DNA from: Fluviicola chungangensis
Lineage (GTDB): Bacteria > Bacteroidota > Bacteroidia > Flavobacteriales_D > Crocinitomicaceae
Length of the DNA: 64,000 nucleotides
Assembly: GCF_007558725.1 (NCBI RefSeq)
Contig: NZ_VLPL01000002.1
Coordinates: 124,001 to 188,000, forward strand
Direction of reading: 5' to 3'
Positions 50,273 to 58,455 of the stretch are shown in pieces. The stretch's first letter is position 1; each line of letters starts with the position of its first letter. Position numbers and translations under genes: made by a program. The notes beneath the pieces were generated by a model that made no database searches, had not been told where the DNA came from, and saw only the letters and a list, made by a program, of their open reading frames with translations.

Positions 50273-52285
50273 CTATTTATAATTTCTCGCTGCGATCTTA
50301 ATATACTCGTAATTCAGCACTTCTTTGTGTAACTCGGATTGGTTGATGTCCATTCCTTTGTATTCCCATGCTCCAACAAAGTTGAAATTTTCGTCGTCAC
50401 GCAGTGTTTCACCTTCAGCATCCTGGTATTCCTCACGGAAGTGACCTCCACATGATTCGTTACGCTGCAGAGCATCTCGTGCCATTAATTGGCCCAATTC
50501 CATGAAGTCAGCCACACGAAGTGCTTTCTCCAATTCCGGGTTCAATTCGTTTGCATCTCCTGGAACGTATACTTCTTTGTAGAACTCTTCACGTAAGGCG
50601 GCAATTTCTGAAATGGCTTCGGTTAAACCTTGTGCATTGCGGGCCATTCCTACTTTGTTCCACATGATATGTCCCAAACGCTTGTGGAAATGATCTACTG
50701 TTTTGGATCCGTTATTGTTCAGGAATCGGGAGATCATGTCCTTTACATGGTTTTCAGCCTCCTCGAATTCAGGTAAATCTGTAGAGATTTTTCCGGTACG
50801 GATATCGCCCGCCAAATAATCGGAAACCGTATACGGAAGCACGAAATATCCGTCAGCCAGTCCCTGCATCAATGCTGAAGCTCCCAAACGGTTTGCACCA
50901 TGATCGGAGAAGTTTGCCTCACCGGCTACGAAACATCCCGGGATTGTAGATTGCAGGTTGTAATCGACCCAAACGCCTCCCATGGTGTAGTGAACCGCCG
51001 GATAAATCTTCATTGGAGTTTCATACGGGTTCTCGTCTGTAATTTTTTCATACATCTGAAACAGGTTTCCGTATTTTTCTTCTACCCATTTTTTACCCAA
51101 TTGGATAATTTCTTCTTCACTTGGGTTGTGGTTTCCGGAAGCATAAGCCGTTTGTTTTCCTTTCGCTTGGATCTCGGATGAGAAATCCAGGTAAACACCC
51201 TCCATCGTGTCGTTTGCCTCAATACCGTAACCGGCATCACAACGCTCTTTTGCGGCGCGGGAAGCAACGTCACGCGGAACCAGGTTTCCGAAGGCCGGGT
51301 AACGGCGTTCCAGGTAATAATCTCTATCTTCTTCTGCAATCTGTGTAGGTTTCAATTGTCCTGCACGAATTGCTTCAGCATCTTCTTTTTTCTTCGGTAC
51401 CCAAATACGGCCGGAGTTACGCAATGACTCGGACATCAAGGTCAATTTGGATTGATTGGTCCCATGAACCGGGATACAAGTAGGGTGGATTTGCACGTAA
51501 CAAGGATTTGCAAAGTAAGCTCCGCGTTTGTGAGCCTTCCAGGCAGCTGTTACGTTCGATCCCATTGCATTGGTTGAAAGGAAGTATACATTTCCGTATC
51601 CGCCTGTACATAAAATGACTGCGTGAGCCGAATGACGCTCGATTTCGCCGGTAATTAAGTTACGGGCAATGATTCCGCGAGCCTTTCCGTCTACTTTTAC
51701 CAAATCCAGCATTTCATGACGGTTATACATCTGTACGCGCCCCAATCCGATTTGGCGGGAAATTGCCGAATAAGCACCCAATAGCAATTGCTGACCTGTT
51801 TGTCCTGCTGCGTAGAATGTACGCTGTAGCTGTGTTCCACCGAACGAACGGTTGTCAAGCAAACCTCCGTACTCGCGTGCGAACGGAACGCCCTGTGCAA
51901 CACATTGGTCGATGATGTTTCCGGAAACTTCCGCTAAACGGTGTACGTTAGCTTCACGAGCACGGTAGTCACCACCTTTGATTGTATCATAAAATAAGCG
52001 GTAAACAGAATCACCGTCATTTTGATAGTTTTTTGCTGCGTTAATACCACCTTGTGCTGCAATCGAGTGCGCACGACGTGGAGAATCCTGAAAACAAAAT
52101 GCTTTCACGTTGTACCCCATTTCTCCCAGGGATGCTGCTGCGGAAGCTCCGGCCAAACCTGTTCCAACAACAATTACATCGATTTTCGGGCGGTTATTTG
52201 GAGCAACTAAACGCAGGTGGTCTTTGTAGTCGGTCCATTTTTTTGAAATGTGACCTTCTGGTATTTTTGAATCTAGAATAGACAT
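50273..52285 (-). CDS. sdhA: Succinate dehydrogenase/fumarate reductase flavoprotein subunit
   Basis: 670 aa. FAD-binding GTGLAG (41-46); His73 in [10 protein letters not shown] is the expected covalent FAD attachment site; substrate-site motif 'HPTCIPVHG'; capping domain and helical C-terminus ([18 protein letters not shown] with the conserved Arg/His region). It oxidises succinate to fumarate at the cytoplasmic face. Length and sequence type match the Bacteroidota three-subunit SdhCAB/FrdCAB complex. Its stop codon TAG forms the edge of the heptamer repeats of the downstream element. Confidence 0.96.
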   Translation of the reverse strand: MSILDSKIPEGHISKKWTDYKDHLRLVAPNNRPKIDVIVVGTGLAGASAAASLGEMGYNVKAFCFQDSPRRAHSIAAQGGINAAKNYQNDGDSVYRLFYDTIKGGDYRAREANVHRLAEVSGNIIDQCVAQGVPFAREYGGLLDNRSFGGTQLQRTFYAAGQTGQQLLLGAYSAISRQIGLGRVQMYNRHEMLDLVKVDGKARGIIARNLITGEIERHSAHAVILCTGGYGNVYFLSTNAMGSNVTAAWKAHKRGAYFANPCYVQIHPTCIPVHGTNQSKLTLMSESLRNSGRIWVPKKKEDAEAIRAGQLKPTQIAEEDRDYYLERRYPAFGNLVPRDVASRAAKERCDAGYGIEANDTMEGVYLDFSSEIQAKGKQTAYASGNHNPSEEEIIQLGKKWVEEKYGNLFQMYEKITDENPYETPMKIYPAVHYTMGGVWVDYNLQSTIPGCFVAGEANFSDHGANRLGASALMQGLADGYFVLPYTVSDYLAGDIRTGKISTDLPEFEEAENHVKDMISRFLNNNGSKTVDHFHKRLGHIMWNKVGMARNAQGLTEAISEIAALREEFYKEVYVPGDANELNPELEKALRVADFMELGQLMARDALQRNESCGGHFREEYQDAEGETLRDDENFNFVGAWEYKGMDINQSELHKEVLNYEYIKIAARNYK

Positions 52286-52303
52286 AAAGTACTTTTTTGG
52301 ATA

Positions 52304-53224
52304 TTATCTTCTTAAATAAATAACAACTGGAATAATCGCAAATAAGAACGGAACTACGATTGCGAATGCCTGACCTACAAATCGGATAAGTCCGTTGTAT
52401 TTTCGGTGGTTCAATCCCAAAGACTGGAACGCAGAACCGAAACCATGCCACAAGTGGAACATGAGAACAAACATGGAAATAACATATAAAATAACTGCGA
52501 CAAGAGCTAAGTCGTTTGCTTTTCCACCTTGCTCGGTGTGACCGAAGAAATTCATCACCACTGTGTGCAGATCACGCACACCTTCCGCTTTGTGCAGGTT
52601 GGTATTCATATCGATCAATTCGGTATCTTGGGTTTTTACTAATTCTTGTGAATTACCGGATTCAACATCCTTTGCAGCTACTTCCAGGTAGTTACCGTTG
52701 GTAGTCAACGCTGATTTTATAGTGATTTTACGGGTTACCGGAGCACCTGTCATCGGATCCTGCCCGATCTGCATATCTGTAGTATTCTCTACGTAATGCA
52801 AAGGAACTGTTTCAGCGACCTTTTGTTTCCACCAGAAATTTGCCATGTGCGTAACAATGAACACCAAAATGATCGTACCCAAAATGGCCATGTAACGGGA
52901 CGGGGTACTTGAATTGGTACCTGGTCTGTTGTAAGCATAGTTTTTCGGACGTGCTTTTTTGTTTTGTACAGCTAAGTACAAGCCAATGCATGCGTGAGCC
53001 AGAATGGAGAAGTACGTGACATACGCCAGGATCTTGATAAAGATGTTGTGGCCCATGAAGTAAGCATACTCGTTGAAAGCGCGCCTTCCTTCCTCTCCTG
53101 TTTTAGTGATTAGCTGCATGTTACCCAGCAAGTGTCCGACAAGAAAGGTAATTAGAAATAGCCCGGTAAGCGCCATCCAATACTTCTTTGCTAATGAGGA
53201 CGTAAATATTCCAGATTTACTCAT
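52304..53224 (-). CDS. sdhC: Succinate dehydrogenase cytochrome b subunit
   Basis: 306 aa membrane anchor of the b558 type with about five helices (about 14-30, 60-80, 105-127, 230-250, 275-300). Conserved heme-ligand type histidines appear in 'LVGHLLGN', 'HACIGLYLA', 'HMANFWWK' and 'MFHLWHGFGSAFQ'. A long loop between helices 3 and 4 (about 135-220, starting VPLHYVENTT) lengthens the protein beyond the usual ~220-250 residues. It anchors SdhAB and passes electrons to menaquinone. First gene of the operon, with a TAAATTTG promoter element 29 nt upstream. Confidence 0.92.
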   Translation of the reverse strand: MSKSGIFTSSLAKKYWMALTGLFLITFLVGHLLGNMQLITKTGEEGRRAFNEYAYFMGHNIFIKILAYVTYFSILAHACIGLYLAVQNKKARPKNYAYNRPGTNSSTPSRYMAILGTIILVFIVTHMANFWWKQKVAETVPLHYVENTTDMQIGQDPMTGAPVTRKITIKSALTTNGNYLEVAAKDVESGNSQELVKTQDTELIDMNTNLHKAEGVRDLHTVVMNFFGHTEQGGKANDLALVAVILYVISMFVLMFHLWHGFGSAFQSLGLNHRKYNGLIRFVGQAFAIVVPFLFAIIPVVIYLRR

Positions 53225-53253
53225 AGTATTTTTAAAAATTGTTTCAAACGTTA

Positions 53254-53261
53254 CAAATTTA
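53254..53261 (-). promoter_or_regulatory. Candidate -7 element of the sdh operon
   Basis: TAAATTTG on the minus strand, exact TAnnTTTG, 29 nt upstream of the sdhC ATG. Confidence 0.5.
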
Positions 53262-53349
53262 ATAGCTAGAACAACCCGAATGAAGCTTTGCTCTTATTTA
53301 GAAACAATATAGATTAGTTTAGAAAAGTGAGAATGAATGGGGTCCGGAA

Positions 53350-53379
53350 CCAAAAAAGCAGCAATCGGGCCGCTTTTTC
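53350..53379 (-). terminator. Terminator of the sugar transporter gene
   Basis: On the minus strand AAAAAGCGGC, a 6-nt loop and GCTGCTTTTT pair over 10 positions (one G-U), running into a T-tract. It lies 20 nt after the stop at 53399. Confidence 0.75.
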
Positions 53380-53398
53380 AAAATTATAATTGGGGAAT

Positions 53399-55165
53399 TT
53401 AATGGCTTCCCACGTCGCTGTCAAGGGAAATTCCCTGTTTTTTCAGCAATTTATTGACGAAGATTGCAAAGAAAGTAATATACGCGAAACAAATGGCCCC
53501 GACAATGAACGAAGGTTGGATCTCAATAATGTCTGATAATTTTCCCTGGATCGGTGGGATCAATGCTCCGCCCAAAATCATCATGACCAGGAACCCGGAA
53601 CCTTGCGCCTGGTATTTTCCCAACCCGGCAAGAGAAAGTGAGAAGATACACGACCACATGGTGGAGCAGAAAAGTCCGGCGCTTAAGAATGCATAGATGG
53701 CAACCGTTCCTGAAGTTGTTAGCCCTGTAAGCACACAAATAAATCCGAGTGTTCCGAAAAGTGCAAGAGAGAAAGCAGGTTTATCGTTTGTAACATAGAA
53801 GGCTGCAATTTGGAATAGAACACACACAATATACCAGTAGAGCATATCGATGCGGTATCCGGAGAGTTTGAAAATTCCTAAAATGATGCAGAAAGCAACC
53901 AGTGGCACAATAAATCTCAGGATCATTTTTGCCTGTTTGGAAAGATTGAATGCATTGATTGAACCAGACCAGCGCCCGATCATCATACTTCCCCAATACA
54001 TAGCAATGAATGGTGTTGTTTCGGAAGAAGAGAGTTCTCCAAAAGCAGGTTGTTTCAATAATTCGCTCAGGTTACTGCCTATTGCGACTTCCACACCGAC
54101 ATAAACAAAGATGGCGAGCATTCCCAAACTTAATTGCGGATATTTCATTGCTCCCCAGCCGCTTTCATTCTTTTTAGCCGAACGGTTTGCAACTAAAATT
54201 CCTCCCAGAACTACCAATATTCCTCCGGAAAGCCAAAGCATACGTTTTTGCTCAAGCGGAGTTTGAATAGTATGAATCTCTTTTTGGATCCGGACTTTTG
54301 TTTCTTCCTGCGCAGGTGTCAGGTTTTCAATGGGTTTGTTGTCTTCTCCCAGGATCAGTTGTTCCAGGTCGCCTTTTAGTTCTGTTAGTTGTTTGGCTTC
54401 ATCGGAACGATAACTATTAAAAACAGGTGCAAAACACGCGATCAATAAACCGGTCACTACCAGCATCATGACCATCGTTTTCTTTGCTTTTTCACTTTCA
54501 GGTATTACTGAATCCATTTTGCCTGCCGGAACTTTCTTTGAAAAACCAAACAATGCAGCAACGCCAAGGAACAAGCATCCCACACAGGCATACAAAATGA
54601 TTACCTTGCTCAGGCTCAATTCCGAGATCATTTCATCACTGACAGCTGCTGAACTTCCAAAAAGGGCCAATGAGACCACAACCGGTCCGATCGTTGTACC
54701 GAAACTGTTGATTCCGCCTCCCAAATTGATCCGGTTACTTCCGGTCTTTTCATCACCCAGTGAAATCATAAACGGATTGGCTGCGGTTTGTTGTAAAGAG
54801 AATCCTAATGCTACAATAAATAAACCGAATAACATAGCCGCAAAGACATTCAGGTAAACGGAGACAATCATCATTGCAGCTCCTAAAGCAGAGAAAAGTA
54901 ATCCGTTGACAATACTTTTTTTGTATCCCCACGTTGAAACCAGGTCCTGACGTGTTATCGTGCTGAAGACAAATAATCCGAGCGCTCCCAGGTAATATGC
55001 CCCGTAAAAAGCAAAATCAATCAGCTGGCTCTGGAATTGGTCGAGGTCAAAATAGTGTTTACAAAAAGGGATGAAAATACTATTCCCTGCCGCAATGAAT
55101 CCCCAGAAGAAGAACACAGTAGTTAATGTGGAAAGTGCTCCGTAGTTTGTTTTTGTAGTTTGCAT
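53399..55165 (-). CDS. Sugar MFS transporter (FucP/GluP family) with extra central domain
   Basis: 588 aa. The N-terminus 'LTTVFFFWGFIAAGNSIFIP' and 'QTAANPFMISLGDEKTGSNR' are those of the FucP-type sugar:H+ symporters (fucose, glucose/galactose). These usually have 12 helices and 410-440 residues. Here the central loop is replaced by an insertion of about 100 residues (about 225-335) with two additional hydrophobic segments (VMMLVVTGLLIACFAPVF and MLWLSGGILVVLGGILVA) around a charged helical stretch (KQLTELKGDLEQLI...), which would add a periplasmic helical domain. Substrate unknown. Monocistronic, with its own terminator. Confidence 0.85.
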   Translation of the reverse strand: MQTTKTNYGALSTLTTVFFFWGFIAAGNSIFIPFCKHYFDLDQFQSQLIDFAFYGAYYLGALGLFVFSTITRQDLVSTWGYKKSIVNGLLFSALGAAMMIVSVYLNVFAAMLFGLFIVALGFSLQQTAANPFMISLGDEKTGSNRINLGGGINSFGTTIGPVVVSLALFGSSAAVSDEMISELSLSKVIILYACVGCLFLGVAALFGFSKKVPAGKMDSVIPESEKAKKTMVMMLVVTGLLIACFAPVFNSYRSDEAKQLTELKGDLEQLILGEDNKPIENLTPAQEETKVRIQKEIHTIQTPLEQKRMLWLSGGILVVLGGILVANRSAKKNESGWGAMKYPQLSLGMLAIFVYVGVEVAIGSNLSELLKQPAFGELSSSETTPFIAMYWGSMMIGRWSGSINAFNLSKQAKMILRFIVPLVAFCIILGIFKLSGYRIDMLYWYIVCVLFQIAAFYVTNDKPAFSLALFGTLGFICVLTGLTTSGTVAIYAFLSAGLFCSTMWSCIFSLSLAGLGKYQAQGSGFLVMMILGGALIPPIQGKLSDIIEIQPSFIVGAICFAYITFFAIFVNKLLKKQGISLDSDVGSH

Positions 55166-55265
55166 GGATTGCTTTTTCGAGTTCTGTGGTCGAAAATAAG
55201 CAGAATTCCTAAATGATTCGTGAAATTTTCAAGTTCCGCTGCCGAAGAAGATAAAGGAAGGGTTT

Positions 55266-55928
55266 TTAGTTCTTCTCTTCCATCAATTGCTGAACATCCT
55301 GGATCAGTTTGTCCACTTCTTTTGGGTTGGTTCCATCGTAATATCCGCGAATTCGCTTTTGAGTATCCACCAACACGAAATAATTGGTATGAATGAAATC
55401 AGAACCAACATCGCCCTGGTTTTGCGCTTCGGCAGGTTTCAATACAAAGAAACTTCTGCGAGCCAGTTTGTACAGGTCTTTTTTCTCGCCGGTCAGGAAA
55501 TGCCATTGCTTGGCGTCAGCACCGTGGCTATCTGCATAGATTTTCATTTGTGCCACGCTATCGGTTTCCGGGTCGACCGTAAAGCTCAGAATCTTGAAAT
55601 CCTCGTTTCCTTTGAACGCAGCTTGTACCCGCTGCATTTCCGCGTTCATTACCGGACAGATGGTTCCGCACGTGGTAAAGAAATATTCGGCAACATAGAT
55701 TTTACCTTTCAGGTCTTTGGATCCGTAAGGTTTACCTGTTTGATCGGTAAATGAGAATTCCTGGATGGTATGCCCGAAACCTTTCCTGCTGAGATCTTTA
55801 TCCACCATTTCGGATTCCACATCAATGGGATTGTAGATTTTCAGCGGTTTATCATCACCTGGGTTCGTTAAAAAATAGGCAATAACTACACCTGCAATAA
55901 AGATCAGAGCAACTATCAGGACACGCAT
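55266..55928 (-). CDS. SCO family protein (SCO1/SenC/PrrC)
   Basis: 220 aa with an N-terminal membrane anchor (about 2-20) and a thioredoxin-like domain. The copper-site residues are Cys87 and Cys91 (TTCGTICPV) and His180 (SDFIHTNYF). SCO proteins deliver copper to the CuA site of cytochrome oxidase or act as thiol oxidoreductases. It lies 44 nt downstream of the TonB-dependent receptor gene on the same strand, but has its own promoter element (TATTTTTG). Confidence 0.92.
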   Translation of the reverse strand: MRVLIVALIFIAGVVIAYFLTNPGDDKPLKIYNPIDVESEMVDKDLSRKGFGHTIQEFSFTDQTGKPYGSKDLKGKIYVAEYFFTTCGTICPVMNAEMQRVQAAFKGNEDFKILSFTVDPETDSVAQMKIYADSHGADAKQWHFLTGEKKDLYKLARRSFFVLKPAEAQNQGDVGSDFIHTNYFVLVDTQKRIRGYYDGTNPKEVDKLIQDVQQLMEEKN

Positions 55929-55940
55929 AGTGTTTTTTTA

Positions 55941-55948
55941 CAAAAATA
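55941..55948 (-). promoter_or_regulatory. Candidate -7 element of the SCO gene
   Basis: TATTTTTG on the minus strand, exact TAnnTTTG, 12 nt upstream of the ATG. Confidence 0.5.
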
Positions 55949-55972
55949 CGGCGGAAAGTCATTCGTTAAACA

Positions 55973-58384
55973 TTAATCCCCTCCTAATTTCAAGGTATAT
56001 TGAAGCATCACAGTTCTTGGAGCTTCGATTTTCAACGGTCTTAAAGAATAGGTTCTGTTTAATATATTACTTCCAATAAGTGCAAAACGGTGTTTGTCTT
56101 TCAATAAGTAGGAAATACGTGCATCGAAAATCCAGTTGCCAAAACGGTGATCGTTGTAATAATCCATATAACGGATATTCGGAATAAGGTTGATATTATT
56201 CGTCGTTTCCTCAAAATCCTTTATAACGGCATCCATATTGATAATTTTTGAATAGTACTTGGCACTGAATCCAATGGAGATTTTTTTAAGCAAAGTGTAT
56301 TCCATATCAATTTTCACATTGTGCAGAAAGCGATATTTCAAAATTCTGGAATTTGAATCCAATGAAGTGGTGTTGTAAGTGAATTTGCGGTTCAATGAGT
56401 CGGTAGCATAAAGATAATCCGGATTCAAGGTTTGTGGAACAATATAAGTGTATCCGCACAGGAATGTTAAATCACCCTTTTTGCCAACTGCAACTGTTCC
56501 GGCAAGAGAAGCATCTATTCCCCGGACTCTGGATTTCCCGGTATTCAAAAATTTAAATCCTGCCCCTTTTGACATTTCTTCCAAAGAGGAGAAAGTATGC
56601 CATATCCCGAACATGTATTCGATCGTGTTTTGGTATTCCTGCCAGAATCCGGCAACATCTATGAAGCTCATTACAGGACCGATCTTGAATCCTTGTTTGA
56701 TTCCAAACTCCGCATTCCAGCTTGTTTCGGGCCTTAACTCAGAATTGGGAAAAACTCCAAAGCTCCCCACTCCTGTTTGAATAAAGCGTTCGGTAATAGT
56801 CGGGAAACGGTATCCTTGCCCATAAGAGGCTCTAAGAAAAGTTGCTTTGTGGATTTTAAAATTGGAACCTGCCCGAAAAATGGGTTTCAAAGCAGTAATT
56901 GAGTCGTTTAATTGAAAATACTCTAAGCGCCCTCCAACTGAAAGTGTCAGGCGTTTCCACAATTTTTTTTCAGCCTGAGCATAAGCAGAAAGATTAAGCA
57001 TCTGATTCACAGGCGTACCGGAACCCCGATACATATTGGAATAAGAATGCGTATGTTGTGCTGTAATACCTCCAACAAAATCTACAGGAATGATTTGTTT
57101 GATAGATGTCTTGTATTGATAATCACCGTAAAGAACTGTGGATTGATTGTCCAGATTCGCAGTCATCTCATTCAATGTTCTTAACAGGCGTGTGCGTAAG
57201 GAGTGTTTACCACCGTTTTTGGTCGTAAAAAGAATATACGGATCGACATTAAAGATCATTTGTTTTTGAAGAAAAACAGCACCTGGATAAGCCCGATAAA
57301 GACCGGAAGTATCATCCAGCCATGCTAAAACCATATTGGTTTCGGCAAGCATAAAATTCCCGTTGATTCCATAAACCAACCCTTTAATATTTTTGGCTCT
57401 GCGGGATAAATTGAAATTAACGCGCGCTCTTTTACTAACCATTTGTTTGTTGTTGAAATTGGTTAGCGTATCTTTCCAGGCAAGTGTATCCTTGTATTCA
57501 GGAGGACCCATGTAACCGTGGTCGTAATTGAAGTTCCCGCCAAACACCAAATCCCATTGTTTGTATTTCCGGGAATGTAAAAATGTTGCTCCTGAAATTA
57601 GAGGAGTATCGTCATACCATTTTGTGCCTGACTGAGAAGGAGTACTGTATAAGCCTGAATATAAAATGACTTTAGTAAGTGGTTTTGAAGTAGGGTAGGC
57701 CGTACGGATATTGATAGATCCGGACAAAGCAGAGCTACCGGAAAGTACGGATGCAGCTCCCTTAATTACCTCAACCTGGCTGATGTTCTCAACCGGTATA
57801 AATCCCCACTCCGGCCTTCCTGCATCACCGGAAAGCATCGGCATGTCATCCACCATTACGGCAACTTTGGAACCAACACCAAAAGTAAATCCGCTTCCCC
57901 CGCGAATTTGAGGTTCTCCATCCAGGATATTTAAGCCGGGAGTCTGATCCAGGGCAGTCTCAATGCTTCTGGTATTTTTGCTTTCTATTAATCGTGGTTT
58001 TAATACTTCAATGGAAACTGTCTGATCTTCCAGGGGTTTATCAAATTTTCCAACTTTTACTTCTACTACATCCAATACGGTTGAAATCTCTTCCATCGGG
58101 ATGTCCAATTCAATTACCCCGTTTTCAGTCACATTGATCTGAATGGTATCCGTGTTCATGCCTTCCATGCGGCAAATCAGATTGTAAACCCCCACAGGAA
58201 GTTCCAAAACGAATTGACCATTCTCATCCGAGTTTGCTCCGTAAAGTTGATTGGTCTTTACAAAAACAGTTGCACCTACAACCGCTTCTCCTTGCAAGTC
58301 ACGAACTTTACCTGTAATCCGTCCTGTTTGGGCAAAAATGGAAGAAGATATTGAAAGTAGTAAGATGGAAAGCAAGTACTTCAT
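55973..58384 (-). CDS. TonB-dependent outer-membrane receptor
   Basis: 803 aa. Signal peptide (MKYLLSILLLSISSSIFAQ), a carboxypeptidase-regulatory-like domain (about 20-100, 'GRITGKVRDLQGEAVVGATV'), a plug (about 120-235, 'SIETALDQTPGLNILDGEPQ', 'VEVIKGAASVLSGSSALSGS') and a 22-strand barrel ending in a terminal strand 'VMLQYTLKLGGD'. Unlike SusC proteins it is short and has no SusD partner, so it is of the metal/cofactor-type class. The neighbouring SCO gene hints at metal (copper) but gives no proof of substrate. Confidence 0.9.
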   Translation of the reverse strand: MKYLLSILLLSISSSIFAQTGRITGKVRDLQGEAVVGATVFVKTNQLYGANSDENGQFVLELPVGVYNLICRMEGMNTDTIQINVTENGVIELDIPMEEISTVLDVVEVKVGKFDKPLEDQTVSIEVLKPRLIESKNTRSIETALDQTPGLNILDGEPQIRGGSGFTFGVGSKVAVMVDDMPMLSGDAGRPEWGFIPVENISQVEVIKGAASVLSGSSALSGSINIRTAYPTSKPLTKVILYSGLYSTPSQSGTKWYDDTPLISGATFLHSRKYKQWDLVFGGNFNYDHGYMGPPEYKDTLAWKDTLTNFNNKQMVSKRARVNFNLSRRAKNIKGLVYGINGNFMLAETNMVLAWLDDTSGLYRAYPGAVFLQKQMIFNVDPYILFTTKNGGKHSLRTRLLRTLNEMTANLDNQSTVLYGDYQYKTSIKQIIPVDFVGGITAQHTHSYSNMYRGSGTPVNQMLNLSAYAQAEKKLWKRLTLSVGGRLEYFQLNDSITALKPIFRAGSNFKIHKATFLRASYGQGYRFPTITERFIQTGVGSFGVFPNSELRPETSWNAEFGIKQGFKIGPVMSFIDVAGFWQEYQNTIEYMFGIWHTFSSLEEMSKGAGFKFLNTGKSRVRGIDASLAGTVAVGKKGDLTFLCGYTYIVPQTLNPDYLYATDSLNRKFTYNTTSLDSNSRILKYRFLHNVKIDMEYTLLKKISIGFSAKYYSKIINMDAVIKDFEETTNNINLIPNIRYMDYYNDHRFGNWIFDARISYLLKDKHRFALIGSNILNRTYSLRPLKIEAPRTVMLQYTLKLGGD

Positions 58385-58404
58385 AAATGTAGCTTTAAAA
58401 AGTG

Positions 58405-58433
58405 AACCACCATCCCGGCTAAGAATGGTGGTT
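58405..58433 (-). other. Hairpin between T9SS gene and TonB receptor gene
   Basis: A perfect 9-bp stem AACCACCAT/ATGGTGGTT with an 11-nt loop. On the minus strand it is followed by CACTTTTT, so it may terminate the 58456-60624 gene. A TAnnTTTG match (TACCTTTG, 58440-58447) just upstream would instead put it in the 5' leader of the receptor gene. Confidence 0.5.
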
Positions 58434-58455
58434 ACACGACAAAGGTATGTTTTTT

